From NCBI GenBank assembly GCA_020426505.1, contig JAGQPX010000008.1, forward strand, positions 1 to 50,345: a stretch of DNA of 50,345 nt. The letters are read 5' to 3'. This DNA comes from Planctomycetaceae bacterium (GTDB lineage: Bacteria; Planctomycetota; Planctomycetia; Planctomycetales; Planctomycetaceae). A program made the position numbers and the translations under genes. This document shows positions 1 to 7,271 of this stretch, one piece after another (positions within the stretch are counted from its first letter, which is position 1; each line of letters starts with the position of its first letter). The notes under the pieces were generated by a model. The model had not been told where the DNA came from. It was given only the letters and a program-made list of their open reading frames with translations, and ran no database searches.

Positions 1-50
1 CACTTAAACAACCGCCGCACTAGTGCACACAAGTCGCTTCAGCGATCAAC

Positions 51-74
51 AAAAAACCCCTGCTTCCGCAGGGG
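51..74 (-). terminator. Rho-independent terminator, original tRNA-Val downstream flank
   Basis: Read on the minus strand there is a perfect 7-bp stem (CCCCTGC/GCAGGGG), a 4-nt loop and a run of six T. It lies just outside the left att core, so it is most likely the terminator that followed tRNA-Val before the element inserted. A near twin with the same stem sits at 6829-6852, beside the present tRNA gene. Confidence 0.75.
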
Positions 75-110
75 TAGTCCGTGATTCGCAGGATTCTGCG
101 AAATCATCCA

Positions 111-124
111 ATGGGCGTTACAGG
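111..124. repeat. Left att core (14-bp copy of tRNA-Val 3' end)
   Basis: ATGGGCGTTACAGG occurs here and again at 6889-6902, where it forms the acceptor and T-stem end of tRNA-Val. The two copies bracket an integrase, an excisionase-like gene and a replication module, as expected for an element integrated in a tRNA 3' end. The match stops abruptly on both sides. The exact crossover point inside the core cannot be fixed from sequence. Confidence 0.8.
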
Positions 125-313
125 CCCCGAAACTCTGCCGTTTCGCACGGGGAATCGGGACATTCCGGTCAGAGCGCAGCACGAGGCGCAGCACTCGTTG
201 CATTGCCGGCTGAGTTGGCCCGGCTGGTCGAGCGATGGGACTCGCTACCGAAAGCTGTGCGACGCTCGATTCTCGCGATCGTTAACGCTCACGCTGACGA
301 CGATGCCGAGTGA
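113..313 (+). other. Detached integrase C-terminal tail at the left element end
   Basis: An open frame runs through the left att core and on to a TGA at 311-313. Codons GGG CGT TAC AGG in the core are in the same frame as the identical codons at the end of the integrase gene (6891-6902). After the core the frame encodes 62 residues ending with a helical stretch around ELARLVERWDSLPKAVRRSI, which resembles the tails I recall on planctomycete tRNA-targeting integrases. In the excised circle the integrase gene would read 5616-6902 then 125-313, giving a protein of about 491 residues. In the integrated state this piece has no obvious start of its own; the frame opens at 23 but through host flank. 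The call is inference from frame continuity plus resemblance. Confidence 0.7.
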
Positions 314-462
314 TGCCTTGGGATGACACGTGAGTCATGCCGAACCGACAACGCAACAGCGGACCATTCTCGGACTCTCAGCGGGGGGCTACGCACTGAA
401 TCGCAACACGCGGCAAGGCAAGCTCACCGAACGGTGAGGAACCCTCAACGATTCCGTGACCA

Positions 463-690
463 TCACTTGTCGGCTGGATGCTTCGGCTTTCGCTTTGTCG
501 CCTTCTGCAAAACGTCCGTGAGTGCGTCGAGCTTCTCGCCGATCACGCCGCCGATCCATACGATACAGCAGATGACCGAGAACAGCAGAACGTTCGTTGT
601 GGCGAGAAGTCCTGCCTTGTCGTCTGCGCTCAACCCGACAGCTACCATCAGAGACAGACCAAGCGCAATGAATGCGATCGCTGGAATCAT
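463..690 (-). CDS. Small two-helix membrane protein
   Basis: A 75-residue protein with two predicted membrane segments (about residues 3-20 and 29-50), followed by a charged, lysine-rich cytoplasmic tail ending in KRKPKHPADK. The start at 690 is chosen because a strong GGAGG lies 8 nt upstream; the longer open frame to 858 adds an unlikely arginine-rich leader. It is the only clear minus-strand gene inside the first element. No family was recognised. Small membrane proteins near integration modules are sometimes holin-like or superinfection-related, but nothing here shows such a role. Confidence 0.6.
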   Translation of the reverse strand: MIPAIAFIALGLSLMVAVGLSADDKAGLLATTNVLLFSVICCIVWIGGVIGEKLDALTDVLQKATKRKPKHPADK

Positions 691-1080
691 TCTGCGGCCC
701 TCCAATCTCAAGTGCGTGGCGGAAAGCTCCAAGGTAATCCGGGACGCCCCACCTTTCGAGACACTCCCGCACAGGCGGCAGTGTCGCACTGAGCCGCAAC
801 GAACCGCAGGTGGCTGGGGGTCCTTCCGATGGCCCCCGGTGCCGCGCGGTCTATTCATCGCGATTTTCTTGCGTCCAACGGGCCGAATTATCCGTGTCGT
901 CGTCGTCGCCTTGACCGGTTCTGCCGGGCTGACTGGTAGTAGTAGTACCCCTTTGCTCCGGTCGATTTGTGCAGATTCTCAGCCATGAACGCACCGTTTG
1001 GGCCTGCGGATGGTGGGAAGGACCCCGTCTGTGGTCGATCGGGACTGCGGTCCGACGGAAGTCCTGCAACACTTCGCGGC
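691..1080. other. Mostly non-coding stretch with one doubtful tiny ORF
   Basis: No confident gene is seen. On the minus strand, 888-986 could encode 32 residues (MAENLHKSTG start, a tyrosine run, and a terminal arginine run). It lacks a Shine-Dalgarno site, but its GYYYYQSAR motif faintly recalls small basic proteins of planctomycete elements. It is left as a possibility only. The plus-strand frame across the stretch looks like a shadow. Confidence 0.3.
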
Positions 1081-1341
1081 ATGACCGACCATCAAACGAC
1101 AGACCGATTGCGGCCGCATGTTTGCTATGCGGTCAGGGACGTGCAGGACATCACCGGTATCTCGATGCAAACGCTCATTGAGGCTGCCAGAGCCGGCGAC
1201 ATCGCCCGACATCTGGGTGAAGGTTTTGAGATGCACTTGTTGGGCATCGACGTTGTCGACTGGCTGCGGCGCCGGCCCGCGTCTGTCCATCCCCAACCGA
1301 CCGCCGGCGATCAGGCTGACCGATTCGACATAATGCGATAA
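1081..1341 (+). CDS. Putative small HTH (excisionase/MerR-like) protein
   Basis: An 86-residue protein. Residues about 15-65 (VRDVQDITGISMQTLIEAARAG, with a later DVVDWLRRR) have the spacing of a short helix-turn-helix of the excisionase or MerR-like type, in which a recognition helix is followed by a small wing. The start at 1081 is the first ATG consistent with the domain; a longer frame from 967 looks non-coding. No strong ribosome site is visible. It could regulate the genes to its right or act as a recombination directionality factor, but a second, better excisionase candidate lies at 5254. Function uncertain. Confidence 0.5.
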   Translation: MTDHQTTDRLRPHVCYAVRDVQDITGISMQTLIEAARAGDIARHLGEGFEMHLLGIDVVDWLRRRPASVHPQPTAGDQADRFDIMR

Positions 1342-1382
1342 TTACCTGTTATCGCTCGCACTCCCCAACATGAAGGTCTCGT

Positions 1383-1571
1383 ATGGATGACGCCCGACAC
1401 TACCGACGTGAGGATGTCGAGACAGCACTCCGTGAAAGTCGCGACGGTCTCGCAGACCTGGCAGACCGCATCGAGGAAACCGGCGGCCCGACCGTCGAGC
1501 TGAGCCACAGCGAAAAGCTGCTCATCTGGATGAGCCTCAAGCTCTCGTTGCTGGACACAAAGGCCGGCTGA
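1383..1571 (+). CDS. Small acidic hypothetical protein
   Basis: A 62-residue mostly helical, acidic protein. A GAAGG sequence lies about 7 nt before the ATG. It follows the small HTH gene by 41 nt in the same direction. No motif or family was recognised. Confidence 0.45.
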   Translation: MDDARHYRREDVETALRESRDGLADLADRIEETGGPTVELSHSEKLLIWMSLKLSLLDTKAG

Positions 1572-1751
1572 ACTGAAGCCCGATGCGTGTGCCGAGAGCG
1601 GCATCATGCTGACCGGGACTGGTACTCTTGTGGGATCACCGGTAGCCCATACCATTGACCGAACGCGGCTAGGGTCGCTCCCGAAACGCCAATCTCCAGA
1701 TGGTTTGCCGCGTTCTCTTTTCACTGGAGATCGCACCTGGAGAGCGATCCG

Positions 1752-2960
1752 TTGGAACACCACAGAGCGTCACGCCTCGCACGTGAGCTATCAGCACTTG
1801 CCCAAGAGTGCTCTCAGCACTCTTTGAGTAACCCTCTCTCGATCGTTGTTTTTCAATCGTCGACAAAGGATGGTTGCAAGCGACTCGCGGACGACTTCGC
1901 GGCTTCGACCCTTCGCAGCCAGATGTCGCTATCGAGGCACTTGATGCTTTTGAAAGACGGTCCAACTCGCGAAGCATTACTACGTGAGGAACCGGACTTG
2001 CGTCTCATCGAACATGGACTGTTCGACGCCGAATCCACCACGCCCTATCTCGCGGACTGGCGCCAGACTCCACCTGAAGTGTTCAATTTCCGCAGCATCC
2101 ATGTTACGGACGGTGCGGAACTCTGGTATCGGTTTCAGTCATTCGCAGACCGGGCTGACGCACTGCTGATGCAGGCACTCGACTTGATTCAGGACGGGAC
2201 AATTCAATTGCGGCAGGAAGTGACTTGGCTTCATGCCCAAAGCCTAGGTTGCAAAATCGCGTCCCAGCGGTGGTTCTGGTTTGTCTTGGACTGGATTTGG
2301 AATCCACCTGAAGGATCGCCAGCATCGTTAAGGGCTGACCGCGTGACCGTCGAGCGGGATGAACAACAAGGGGGCAGGCTGGTGCAGGTCCCGGCTGATC
2401 CAGAGTATTGGCGCCGCCTTCTCGACGACGAGAATGAAGGCTATGTGAGACTTTCCCCCCACAACCGTGAGGTCGCATTGCAGCGAATTGCTGAGGAGTC
2501 AACTGAATGGTGCTGCGAACTCAACGATGTGATCGCCGCATCTGGTAGTCTCCTGCGAGAACTCGCATTCCTTGTCGAAAGATCGACAAGTTCAACGGAA
2601 GATAGTCCAGACGACGGTGGAAAACCTCATCAGACGACGAGCACAGCACCTGCCAACCAAACGGCTGATGATGAGTCTGAAGTCAAGCAGTCGATCCTGT
2701 TTCACCGAGATAAGTGTTATTCAGTTGGGAATGGCGATCCATTCACGGTGACCGAGAATGAAGATTCCGTTCTTCAAGCCTTTCTTGATACACCTGCGAT
2801 GGATACGAGCGAACTGGTCAGAAAATCTGGCGTTGACCGCGCTGCTGCGACGTTGCGTAGCCTGAAAAACAAATATGATAAACGGTTCTCTCCGTTCATC
2901 AATCTTCCCGGCGGGAAAGGGAAAGGCGGATACTCTGTCCGCATTCGTCGCGCTGAATAG
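1752..2960 (+). CDS. Hypothetical protein with possible C-terminal winged helix
   Basis: A 402-residue protein opening with a TTG codon preceded by GGAG about 9 nt upstream. The N-terminal 260 residues are a helical, tryptophan-rich domain that I do not recognise. Residues about 265-300 are a Ser/Thr/Asp-rich linker. The last 90 residues (starting near ILFHRDKCYSVGNG) include TSELVRKSGVDRAAATLRSL, which looks like a helix-turn-helix or winged-helix pattern, ending in basic residues. Planctomycete mobile elements often carry one such unknown cargo gene between the regulatory and replication modules. Its codon use is slightly more A/T-rich than the replication genes, which fits cargo. The TTG start is the least certain part; ATG codons lie inside. 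Confidence 0.6.
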   Translation: MEHHRASRLARELSALAQECSQHSLSNPLSIVVFQSSTKDGCKRLADDFAASTLRSQMSLSRHLMLLKDGPTREALLREEPDLRLIEHGLFDAESTTPYLADWRQTPPEVFNFRSIHVTDGAELWYRFQSFADRADALLMQALDLIQDGTIQLRQEVTWLHAQSLGCKIASQRWFWFVLDWIWNPPEGSPASLRADRVTVERDEQQGGRLVQVPADPEYWRRLLDDENEGYVRLSPHNREVALQRIAEESTEWCCELNDVIAASGSLLRELAFLVERSTSSTEDSPDDGGKPHQTTSTAPANQTADDESEVKQSILFHRDKCYSVGNGDPFTVTENEDSVLQAFLDTPAMDTSELVRKSGVDRAAATLRSLKNKYDKRFSPFINLPGGKGKGGYSVRIRRAE

Positions 2961-3010
2961 CGACCACAAACGCGCCACATATTGCCTGCAAACGGCATCC
3001 GCTTCCGTCC

Positions 3011-3202
3011 ATGATGCTCCGCATGGACAAGACACACCCACACCTCGACCCGGCGACCGTACTGGACCGGCTCTCTGCTGCCGATGTGGCCCGTCGCCTC
3101 GTTGATCTGGATGCAGAAGCGAAAGGCCTTCGAGTGCTTCTGCGCTCGCTCCGCGCTCGGGAGTCTGCGCGGAAGGACAACGAGCGCGAGATCGCTCGAT
3201 GA
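3011..3202 (+). CDS. Small helical hypothetical protein
   Basis: A 63-residue protein with a conserved-looking pattern, DRLSAADVARRLVDLDAEAKGLRVLL, followed by an arginine-rich tail; it probably forms a helical hairpin. Proteins of this shape are common next to replication modules of planctomycete elements, as far as I recall. The start could be the ATG at 3011, 3014 or 3023; none has a good Shine-Dalgarno site. Function unknown. Confidence 0.5.
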   Translation: MMLRMDKTHPHLDPATVLDRLSAADVARRLVDLDAEAKGLRVLLRSLRARESARKDNEREIAR

Positions 3203-3246
3203 ACAAACACTGACAGAACCCCATGCACGGTGGGCTGCGGCGCGGT

Positions 3247-3265
3247 GCCTCAGAGAGACCTGACA
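3247..3265. repeat. 19-bp direct repeat, copy 1
   Basis: GCCTCAGAGAGACCTGACA occurs here and identically at 3365-3383, with start points 118 bp apart. Both lie in the non-coding stretch before the replication-initiator-like gene at 3446, with two stem-loops between them. Iteron-like or regulatory duplications are typical of replication origins. This is inference from position. Confidence 0.6.
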
Positions 3266-3300
3266 TCTACTCTGACTCGGTTCGACTCCGGGGCGGTCCA

Positions 3301-3320
3301 GTCGCCGCAATAACGGCGAC
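3301..3320. other. Perfect stem-loop between the direct repeats
   Basis: GTCGCCG-CAATAA-CGGCGAC forms a perfect 7-bp stem with a 6-nt loop. It is not followed by a T run, so it is unlikely to be a terminator. It may be part of an origin or an operator. Confidence 0.5.
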
Positions 3321-3338
3321 GACTCCACAAACAGAAAA

Positions 3339-3360
3339 CGCCCGCCGGCAATGACGGGCG
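3339..3360 (-). terminator. Stem-loop, minus-strand terminator-like
   Basis: CGCCCG and CGGGCG pair around a 10-nt loop, and on the minus strand the stem is followed by TTTTC. No minus-strand gene to its right is convincing, so it may instead be a structural part of the putative origin region. Confidence 0.4.
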
Positions 3361-3364
3361 CAAA

Positions 3365-3383
3365 GCCTCAGAGAGACCTGACA
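3365..3383. repeat. 19-bp direct repeat, copy 2
   Basis: Second identical copy of the repeat at 3247-3265, lying 63 bp before the GTG start of the replication-initiator-like gene, where it could also act in its control. Confidence 0.6.
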
Positions 3384-3445
3384 ATCTCAGTCTATCTCTG
3401 GCTCTTGCACACGACAAGCCGGCATTCACGAACGAAACCGACGTC

Positions 3446-4267
3446 GTGTCATTGACTCAGTATCCAGAGCGGCCGTCGCACTTCGCGCACAAGTTCACGC
3501 GGCTGATGGTGAAGACGTGCCTGTGCCAAGAGCTGGGGACCGGGGCATTCGCGCTGCTCGCGACCATCGTCCACACTGAGGACGCGGCCCACTATCGACG
3601 TCCGGTGACGTGGTACAACAGCCAGCTGATGGCCGTGCTGGGCATGAGCAAGGATCAACTCGTGCGGGTCCGGCAGAAGTGTGTCGACGAAGGATGGCTG
3701 CACTACGTTGCCGGCACGAAGTCTCGTGCGGGGCGGTACTGGGTCAAGATTCCCCAAGAGGCACAGGGACTCGACGATCAGCCGACCGACGAAGGGGAAG
3801 ACGGCATTCCGTCTGAAAATCAGACGGCAAACCCGACGGAATCCGGACGGAATCCCGGTCAGAATCCAGACGGCAAACCCGCACCTTTCAACCCTGTCCC
3901 TGACCCTTCCCCCAACCCCAAAGAGACGCGCGCTCAGCCGGCAGACGATCAAGTCGAAGCACTCTATGAGGCCTACCCCCGGCACGTCGCCAAGGCCCGT
4001 GCGTTCAAAGCCATTCGGGCCGCACTCCGAAAAGTCGGATTCGAGGACCTGCTCTCCGCAGTGCGTGAGTACGCCGCCGCAGTCTCTCGCGACGATGCTC
4101 GATTCATTCCGCATCCGGCGACGTGGTTCAACGCGGAACGTTGGACGGACGATCGCAGCGAGTGGCGGACGCGGTCTAACGGCACGAACAACGGCGTAGC
4201 GAACGCCGCACGAGTTCGCATCAACAACCATCAAGGGAGCGATTCCGATGTCATCGAGGTGCACTGA
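3446..4267 (+). CDS. Replication-initiator-like protein (phage O/DnaD-like architecture)
   Basis: A 273-residue protein with a GTG start. Residues about 15-105 hold a winged-helix-like domain (AVLGMSKDQLVRVRQKCVDE, then a WLHYVAGTKSRAGRYW wing). A Pro/Asn/Asp-rich linker follows at about 110-165. The C-terminal domain (YEAYPRHVAKARAFKAIRAA, later FIPHPATWFNAERW) has the YPR...HPATWLN pattern seen in phage replication and helicase-loader partner proteins. It overlaps the helicase-loader gene by 20 nt, which supports a replication operon. It probably binds the element origin, perhaps the repeats upstream, and recruits the loader. This lets the excised element replicate. Role inferred from domain order and neighbours. 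Confidence 0.7.
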   Translation: MSLTQYPERPSHFAHKFTRLMVKTCLCQELGTGAFALLATIVHTEDAAHYRRPVTWYNSQLMAVLGMSKDQLVRVRQKCVDEGWLHYVAGTKSRAGRYWVKIPQEAQGLDDQPTDEGEDGIPSENQTANPTESGRNPGQNPDGKPAPFNPVPDPSPNPKETRAQPADDQVEALYEAYPRHVAKARAFKAIRAALRKVGFEDLLSAVREYAAAVSRDDARFIPHPATWFNAERWTDDRSEWRTRSNGTNNGVANAARVRINNHQGSDSDVIEVH

Positions 4268-4865
4268 TCTTCCAATCCTACGCCGCGACTTGCCAGCCGG
4301 CACACAGGCCGAATGGTCGCAAGTCGATCCCCGTATCCTCCAGACGATGCGGGAAGCTGTGCGTCAACAAAGCTGGCCGCTCGTGATTTGGGGAAACGTC
4401 GGTTCCGGAAAGACATCAACGGCCGCGTTGCTCTATGCCAGTTGGTCACGAGACGACGTCAAATGGTTCTCGGCTGCGGAGTTTGTCCGCGTTGTGCAGA
4501 CCGCTCGACGCGATGGTCAGGTCTTGCTCCCCGGTTCGGTCAACACCGTCGGGGAGGAAAGCATCTGGCGCGTGCGAGTGGATCAGTCGAGTCTGGTCAT
4601 TCTCGACGACTTGGGCACGCGGATGCCGACTGACAGCCAGTACGAAATCCTCTTTGAACTGATCGACCGACGCGCCGGCAAACCGCTGGTCGTCTCGACG
4701 AACCATTCCCCGGACGGTCTCGCCAACATCTTTGACGAACGAATCACGTCGCGATTGTTGGCGGGCACCGTGATTGAGTTCGCGCTGCCAGACCGCAGAC
4801 GACAGCAGGGGCGCCGGTTCCGCGTCACCGAACGTCTCAAGATCGCAAACACCGAAACCGCATGA
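4248..4865 (+). CDS. DnaC/IstB-like helicase-loader ATPase
   Basis: A 205-residue P-loop ATPase. Walker A is GNVGSGKT (about residues 49-56), Walker B is LVILDDLG (about 117-124), and STNHS (about 151-155) fits sensor 1. The tail is basic, as in DnaC-like loaders. Members load the replicative helicase DnaB at origins. The gene overlaps the initiator-like gene upstream by 20 nt and is itself overlapped by 4 nt in another frame, so it is translated as part of the replication operon. It is slightly shorter than DnaC but includes the core AAA+ motifs. An IstB transposition role is unlikely because no transposase is adjacent. Confidence 0.82.
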   Translation: MSSRCTDLPILRRDLPAGTQAEWSQVDPRILQTMREAVRQQSWPLVIWGNVGSGKTSTAALLYASWSRDDVKWFSAAEFVRVVQTARRDGQVLLPGSVNTVGEESIWRVRVDQSSLVILDDLGTRMPTDSQYEILFELIDRRAGKPLVVSTNHSPDGLANIFDERITSRLLAGTVIEFALPDRRRQQGRRFRVTERLKIANTETA

Positions 4866-4900
4866 CCAATGCCCCATCTCCCCACGAAAGGACTCACACC

Positions 4901-5227
4901 ATGCCTGCAAATCATCGGCGTGACGATCACGAGACGAGCATCGCCGCTGCCAGTCGCATCCTGCAAAAGCAATCGGACCTCAAGCGGAACATCCTGCGAA
5001 TCCTTCGTCAGCATCCCCTGGGGATGACCGATCGGGAGTTGGAACGACAACCGGAGTTCGACAACTGCGGTCCATCGACGATTCGCAAACGCCGGGGCGA
5101 GCTGGCCGCTGACGGACTGGTTGAGGATGCCGGCGAGATTCGCGACCGCATGAAGGTCTGGCGAGCTATTCCCATCACCGAAGTCGCCCGCCGGCATGAA
5201 GCACAGCGGGCCGGCTGTTTGTTCTGA
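4901..5227 (+). CDS. Small winged-helix DNA-binding protein
   Basis: A 108-residue protein beginning MPANHRRDDHETSIAAASRI. The DHETSxxAA opening followed by a helical winged-helix segment (LRQHPLGMTDRELERQPEF, then STIRKRRGELAADGLVEDAG) matches a common small phage and element protein thought to bind DNA. The start at 4901 is preferred because GAAAGGA lies 8 nt upstream; an in-frame ATG at 4862 overlapping the loader stop is the alternative. It lies between the helicase loader and the excisionase-like gene and probably belongs to the same transcript. Confidence 0.7.
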   Translation: MPANHRRDDHETSIAAASRILQKQSDLKRNILRILRQHPLGMTDRELERQPEFDNCGPSTIRKRRGELAADGLVEDAGEIRDRMKVWRAIPITEVARRHEAQRAGCLF

Positions 5228-5253
5228 ACCTGCAACCGAACGGAATCCACACC

Positions 5254-5499
5254 ATGCCAACTCTCAACAGACAGCCGACGACAGGCAACGTTGCCCCGTT
5301 GTTGCTCAAGCCGGCCGAAGCCGCACAAGCACTCAGCATCAGCGAACGGACATTGTTCACACTGACGAAGAACGGGACCATCCCGGCGGTTCGCCTGGGC
5401 CGCAGTGTGCGATACGACGTCGAAGCTCTGCGGACGTTCGTCGTCGATCAGCAAAGCCGGCCGAACAACTCGACCGGGACGAACGATGACCGCGAATAG
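5254..5499 (+). CDS. Excisionase-like helix-turn-helix protein
   Basis: An 81-residue protein with the typical short excisionase-family domain: LLLKPAEAAQALSISERTLF forms the HTH, and GTIPAVRLGRSVRYDVEAL forms the wing with the conserved R-x-G-R-S-V-R-Y-D pattern. Such proteins bend DNA at att sites and direct the integrase toward excision. It stands 26 nt after the winged-helix gene and 116 nt before the integrase, the usual order in these elements. A role as transcriptional regulator cannot be excluded. Confidence 0.78.
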   Translation: MPTLNRQPTTGNVAPLLLKPAEAAQALSISERTLFTLTKNGTIPAVRLGRSVRYDVEALRTFVVDQQSRPNNSTGTNDDRE

Positions 5500-5615
5500 A
5501 GTGGACCGCCGGCGTGAGCCGGTGTAGTGTCTGAATCAACCTTTGCTCGGTTCGCGGCGGATGGGACTCGCAACCCACCGCAGCGGGCCGGGCGCTTGCG
5601 AGAAAGGAACCTGTG

Positions 5616-6908
5616 ATGGCGAGCATCACCACCCGTGCGAACGGCGGCCGCTTCATTCAATTCGTCGACGCTGACGGGACTCGACGAATCATCTCACTTG
5701 GCCGCAAGTCGAAACGCGACGCGGCTGCAATCAAAGTGAAGGTTGAGGCACTCGCCGATGCGAAGCTGACCGGCCATGCCCCGCCGCGTGATGTCGCGTT
5801 GTGGGTCCAGTCTCTCGATGATGCGATGCACACCAAGCTCGCGAAAGTCGAACTGGTCGGCAACCGGGCGTTATCGACGGTCATCGAGTTTGTTGACCGG
5901 TATATTGCATCTCGCGATGAAGTGAAGCCGGCGACTGCGACCGTCTGGCGACGGACCCGCTCGCATCTTCTCGCATTCTTCGGAACTGACCGAGCCTTGC
6001 GCGACGTCACAGCCGGCGATGCGAAAGACTTTCGCCGCTACCTGCTCTCAGGCCCGACGAAGGACCGTCCCAAGAAACGGAAGCTGGCAGAAGACACGGT
6101 CCGGCGAACTTCTGGCATCGCCAAACAATTCTTCGCGGATGCTCTCGACCGTGGGTTGATCGAACGCAATCCGTTCCATCACCGCGAGATTCCCACAGCA
6201 ACCGGAGCCGGCGACAAGTCGCGTGAGTTCTTCGTCAGTTGCGAGTTGGCTCAGCAGGTGATCGACATCCTTCCCGATGCCCAGTGGCGTCTGATGTTCG
6301 CCCTGGCTCGCTACGGCGGTCTGCGATGTCCGTCCGAAGTGCTATCGCTTCGTTGGGGTGACATCGACTGGGAACGCAGACGGATGATCGTCACCAGTCC
6401 CAAGACGGAGCACCACGACGGGGGCGAATCGCGGGCCGTGCCGATCTTCCCAGAGCTGCGCCCTTTCCTCGATGAATGCTACGACCTGGCTGACGAAGGA
6501 ACCGAGTTCGTCATCACCCGATATCGCAAGTTGGACTCAAACTACGGCGTGCTACTGACGAAACGGCTACGACAAGCCGGCCTGCCGACGTGGCCGAAAC
6601 CGTTTCAGAATCTGCGGTCGACACGCGAGACCGAGTTGGCCGAGTCATTCCCCATTCACGTCGTCTGCCAGTGGATCGGCAACAGCCAGATGGTCGCCGC
6701 GAAACACTACCTGCAAGTGACGGAGGATCACTTTGCCGCGGCGACCGAGTGCTGCGCGCAGCACGAGGCGCAGCAGTCAGGCGCGGAAATGGGGGGTAAG
6801 GGGCCGCAAGGGGGAATGACCGGAAACGAAAAAACCCCTGCAAATGCAGGGGCTTGCGACGGGTCGCGAGAATTGGCGGGAACCGCCGATGGGCGTTACA
6901 GGACTTGA
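5616..6908 (+). CDS. Tyrosine recombinase (element integrase)
   Basis: A 430-residue integrase. The core-binding SAM-like domain spans about residues 80-190 and the catalytic domain about 195-380. Catalytic residues visible are Arg in GGLRCPSE, the second Arg in NLRSTRETEL (with Asn in place of the usual His three residues before it, as in many planctomycete integrases) and Tyr366 in KHYLQV. The ATG at 5616 follows AAAGGA. The C-terminus runs over a terminator hairpin encoded as KTPANAG and ends three residues after the att core by hitting TGA inside tRNA-Val. The same frame continues at 113-313 on the other side of the element, so this tail is the integrated-state version. It inserts the element in the tRNA-Val 3' end. 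Confidence 0.9.
   Translation: MASITTRANGGRFIQFVDADGTRRIISLGRKSKRDAAAIKVKVEALADAKLTGHAPPRDVALWVQSLDDAMHTKLAKVELVGNRALSTVIEFVDRYIASRDEVKPATATVWRRTRSHLLAFFGTDRALRDVTAGDAKDFRRYLLSGPTKDRPKKRKLAEDTVRRTSGIAKQFFADALDRGLIERNPFHHREIPTATGAGDKSREFFVSCELAQQVIDILPDAQWRLMFALARYGGLRCPSEVLSLRWGDIDWERRRMIVTSPKTEHHDGGESRAVPIFPELRPFLDECYDLADEGTEFVITRYRKLDSNYGVLLTKRLRQAGLPTWPKPFQNLRSTRETELAESFPIHVVCQWIGNSQMVAAKHYLQVTEDHFAAATECCAQHEAQQSGAEMGGKGPQGGMTGNEKTPANAGACDGSRELAGTADGRYRT
6829..6852 (-). terminator. tRNA-Val terminator supplied by the element
   Basis: On the minus strand the tRNA-Val transcript meets a 7-bp stem (CCCCTGC/GCAGGGG), a 4-nt loop and a run of six T. The hairpin lies inside the integrase coding sequence on the other strand. 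Its stem is identical to that of the displaced host terminator at 51-74. Confidence 0.75.
6889..6902. repeat. Right att core within tRNA-Val
   Basis: Identical to 111-124 over 14 bp. It covers the discriminator base, acceptor 3' strand and the first T-stem bases of tRNA-Val, so the tRNA stays intact after integration. Confidence 0.8.
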
Positions 6909-6963
6909 ACCTGTGACCTCTTCCGTGTGAAGGAAGCGCGCTAGCCAGCTGCGCCAAACGCCC
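6890..6963 (-). tRNA. tRNA-Val (anticodon CAC)
   Basis: On the minus strand the sequence folds as a cloverleaf: acceptor GGGCGTT/AACGCCC, D arm beginning at GGCGC, anticodon stem CTTCC/GGAAG around loop TTCACAC (anticodon CAC), T arm CAGGTTCAAGTCCTG and discriminator A. No CCA is encoded. It reads valine GUG codons. Its 3' end is the attachment site of the first element. Confidence 0.93.
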
Positions 6964-6977
6964 GGATTGTTGGATTG

Positions 6978-7006
6978 TTTTTAGCTTGAGAGCGGCGAGT
7001 TTGCAA
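6978..7006 (-). promoter_or_regulatory. Sigma-70-type promoter of tRNA-Val
   Basis: Minus strand TTGCAA (7001-7006), 17 bp, then TAAAAA (6978-6983). The expected start is about 7 nt further on, close before the tRNA 5' end at 6963. Confidence 0.65.
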
Positions 7007-7271
7007 GGTGTGAGTGGCGATGGAAGGCTGACGATTTGTGTAGAGTCAGTTGCAGAGGATGCGAGAATTCTTTGGTCATGCGGCTTTTGTCGGTGGCGAC
7101 GTTGGAATGACACTGAGCATCGCTGTCTGGTTCACCAAGTCTGAGATGTCGTGGGGGGCTCCTCGGTCGGGGGCCGCATCTTCGATGCGTCGCTCAGCGA
7201 AGTGGGGTGCTATCCGGAGGCTTGCGGTCGGATCGATGTCATTCGTTGAGTCGTGACAGTACGTCTGCGAA
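7007..7271. other. Intergenic stretch without a supported gene
   Basis: Together with the tRNA promoter this gives about 308 nt without a gene between tRNA-Val and the glycosyltransferase. A 68-codon plus-strand frame (7050-7256) has no ribosome site and no recognisable content. Confidence 0.5.

Noticed and set aside
323..988. A 221-codon plus-strand frame near the left end of the first element
   Set aside because: Opposite a small membrane-protein gene that has a strong ribosome site; the plus-strand content looks non-coding.
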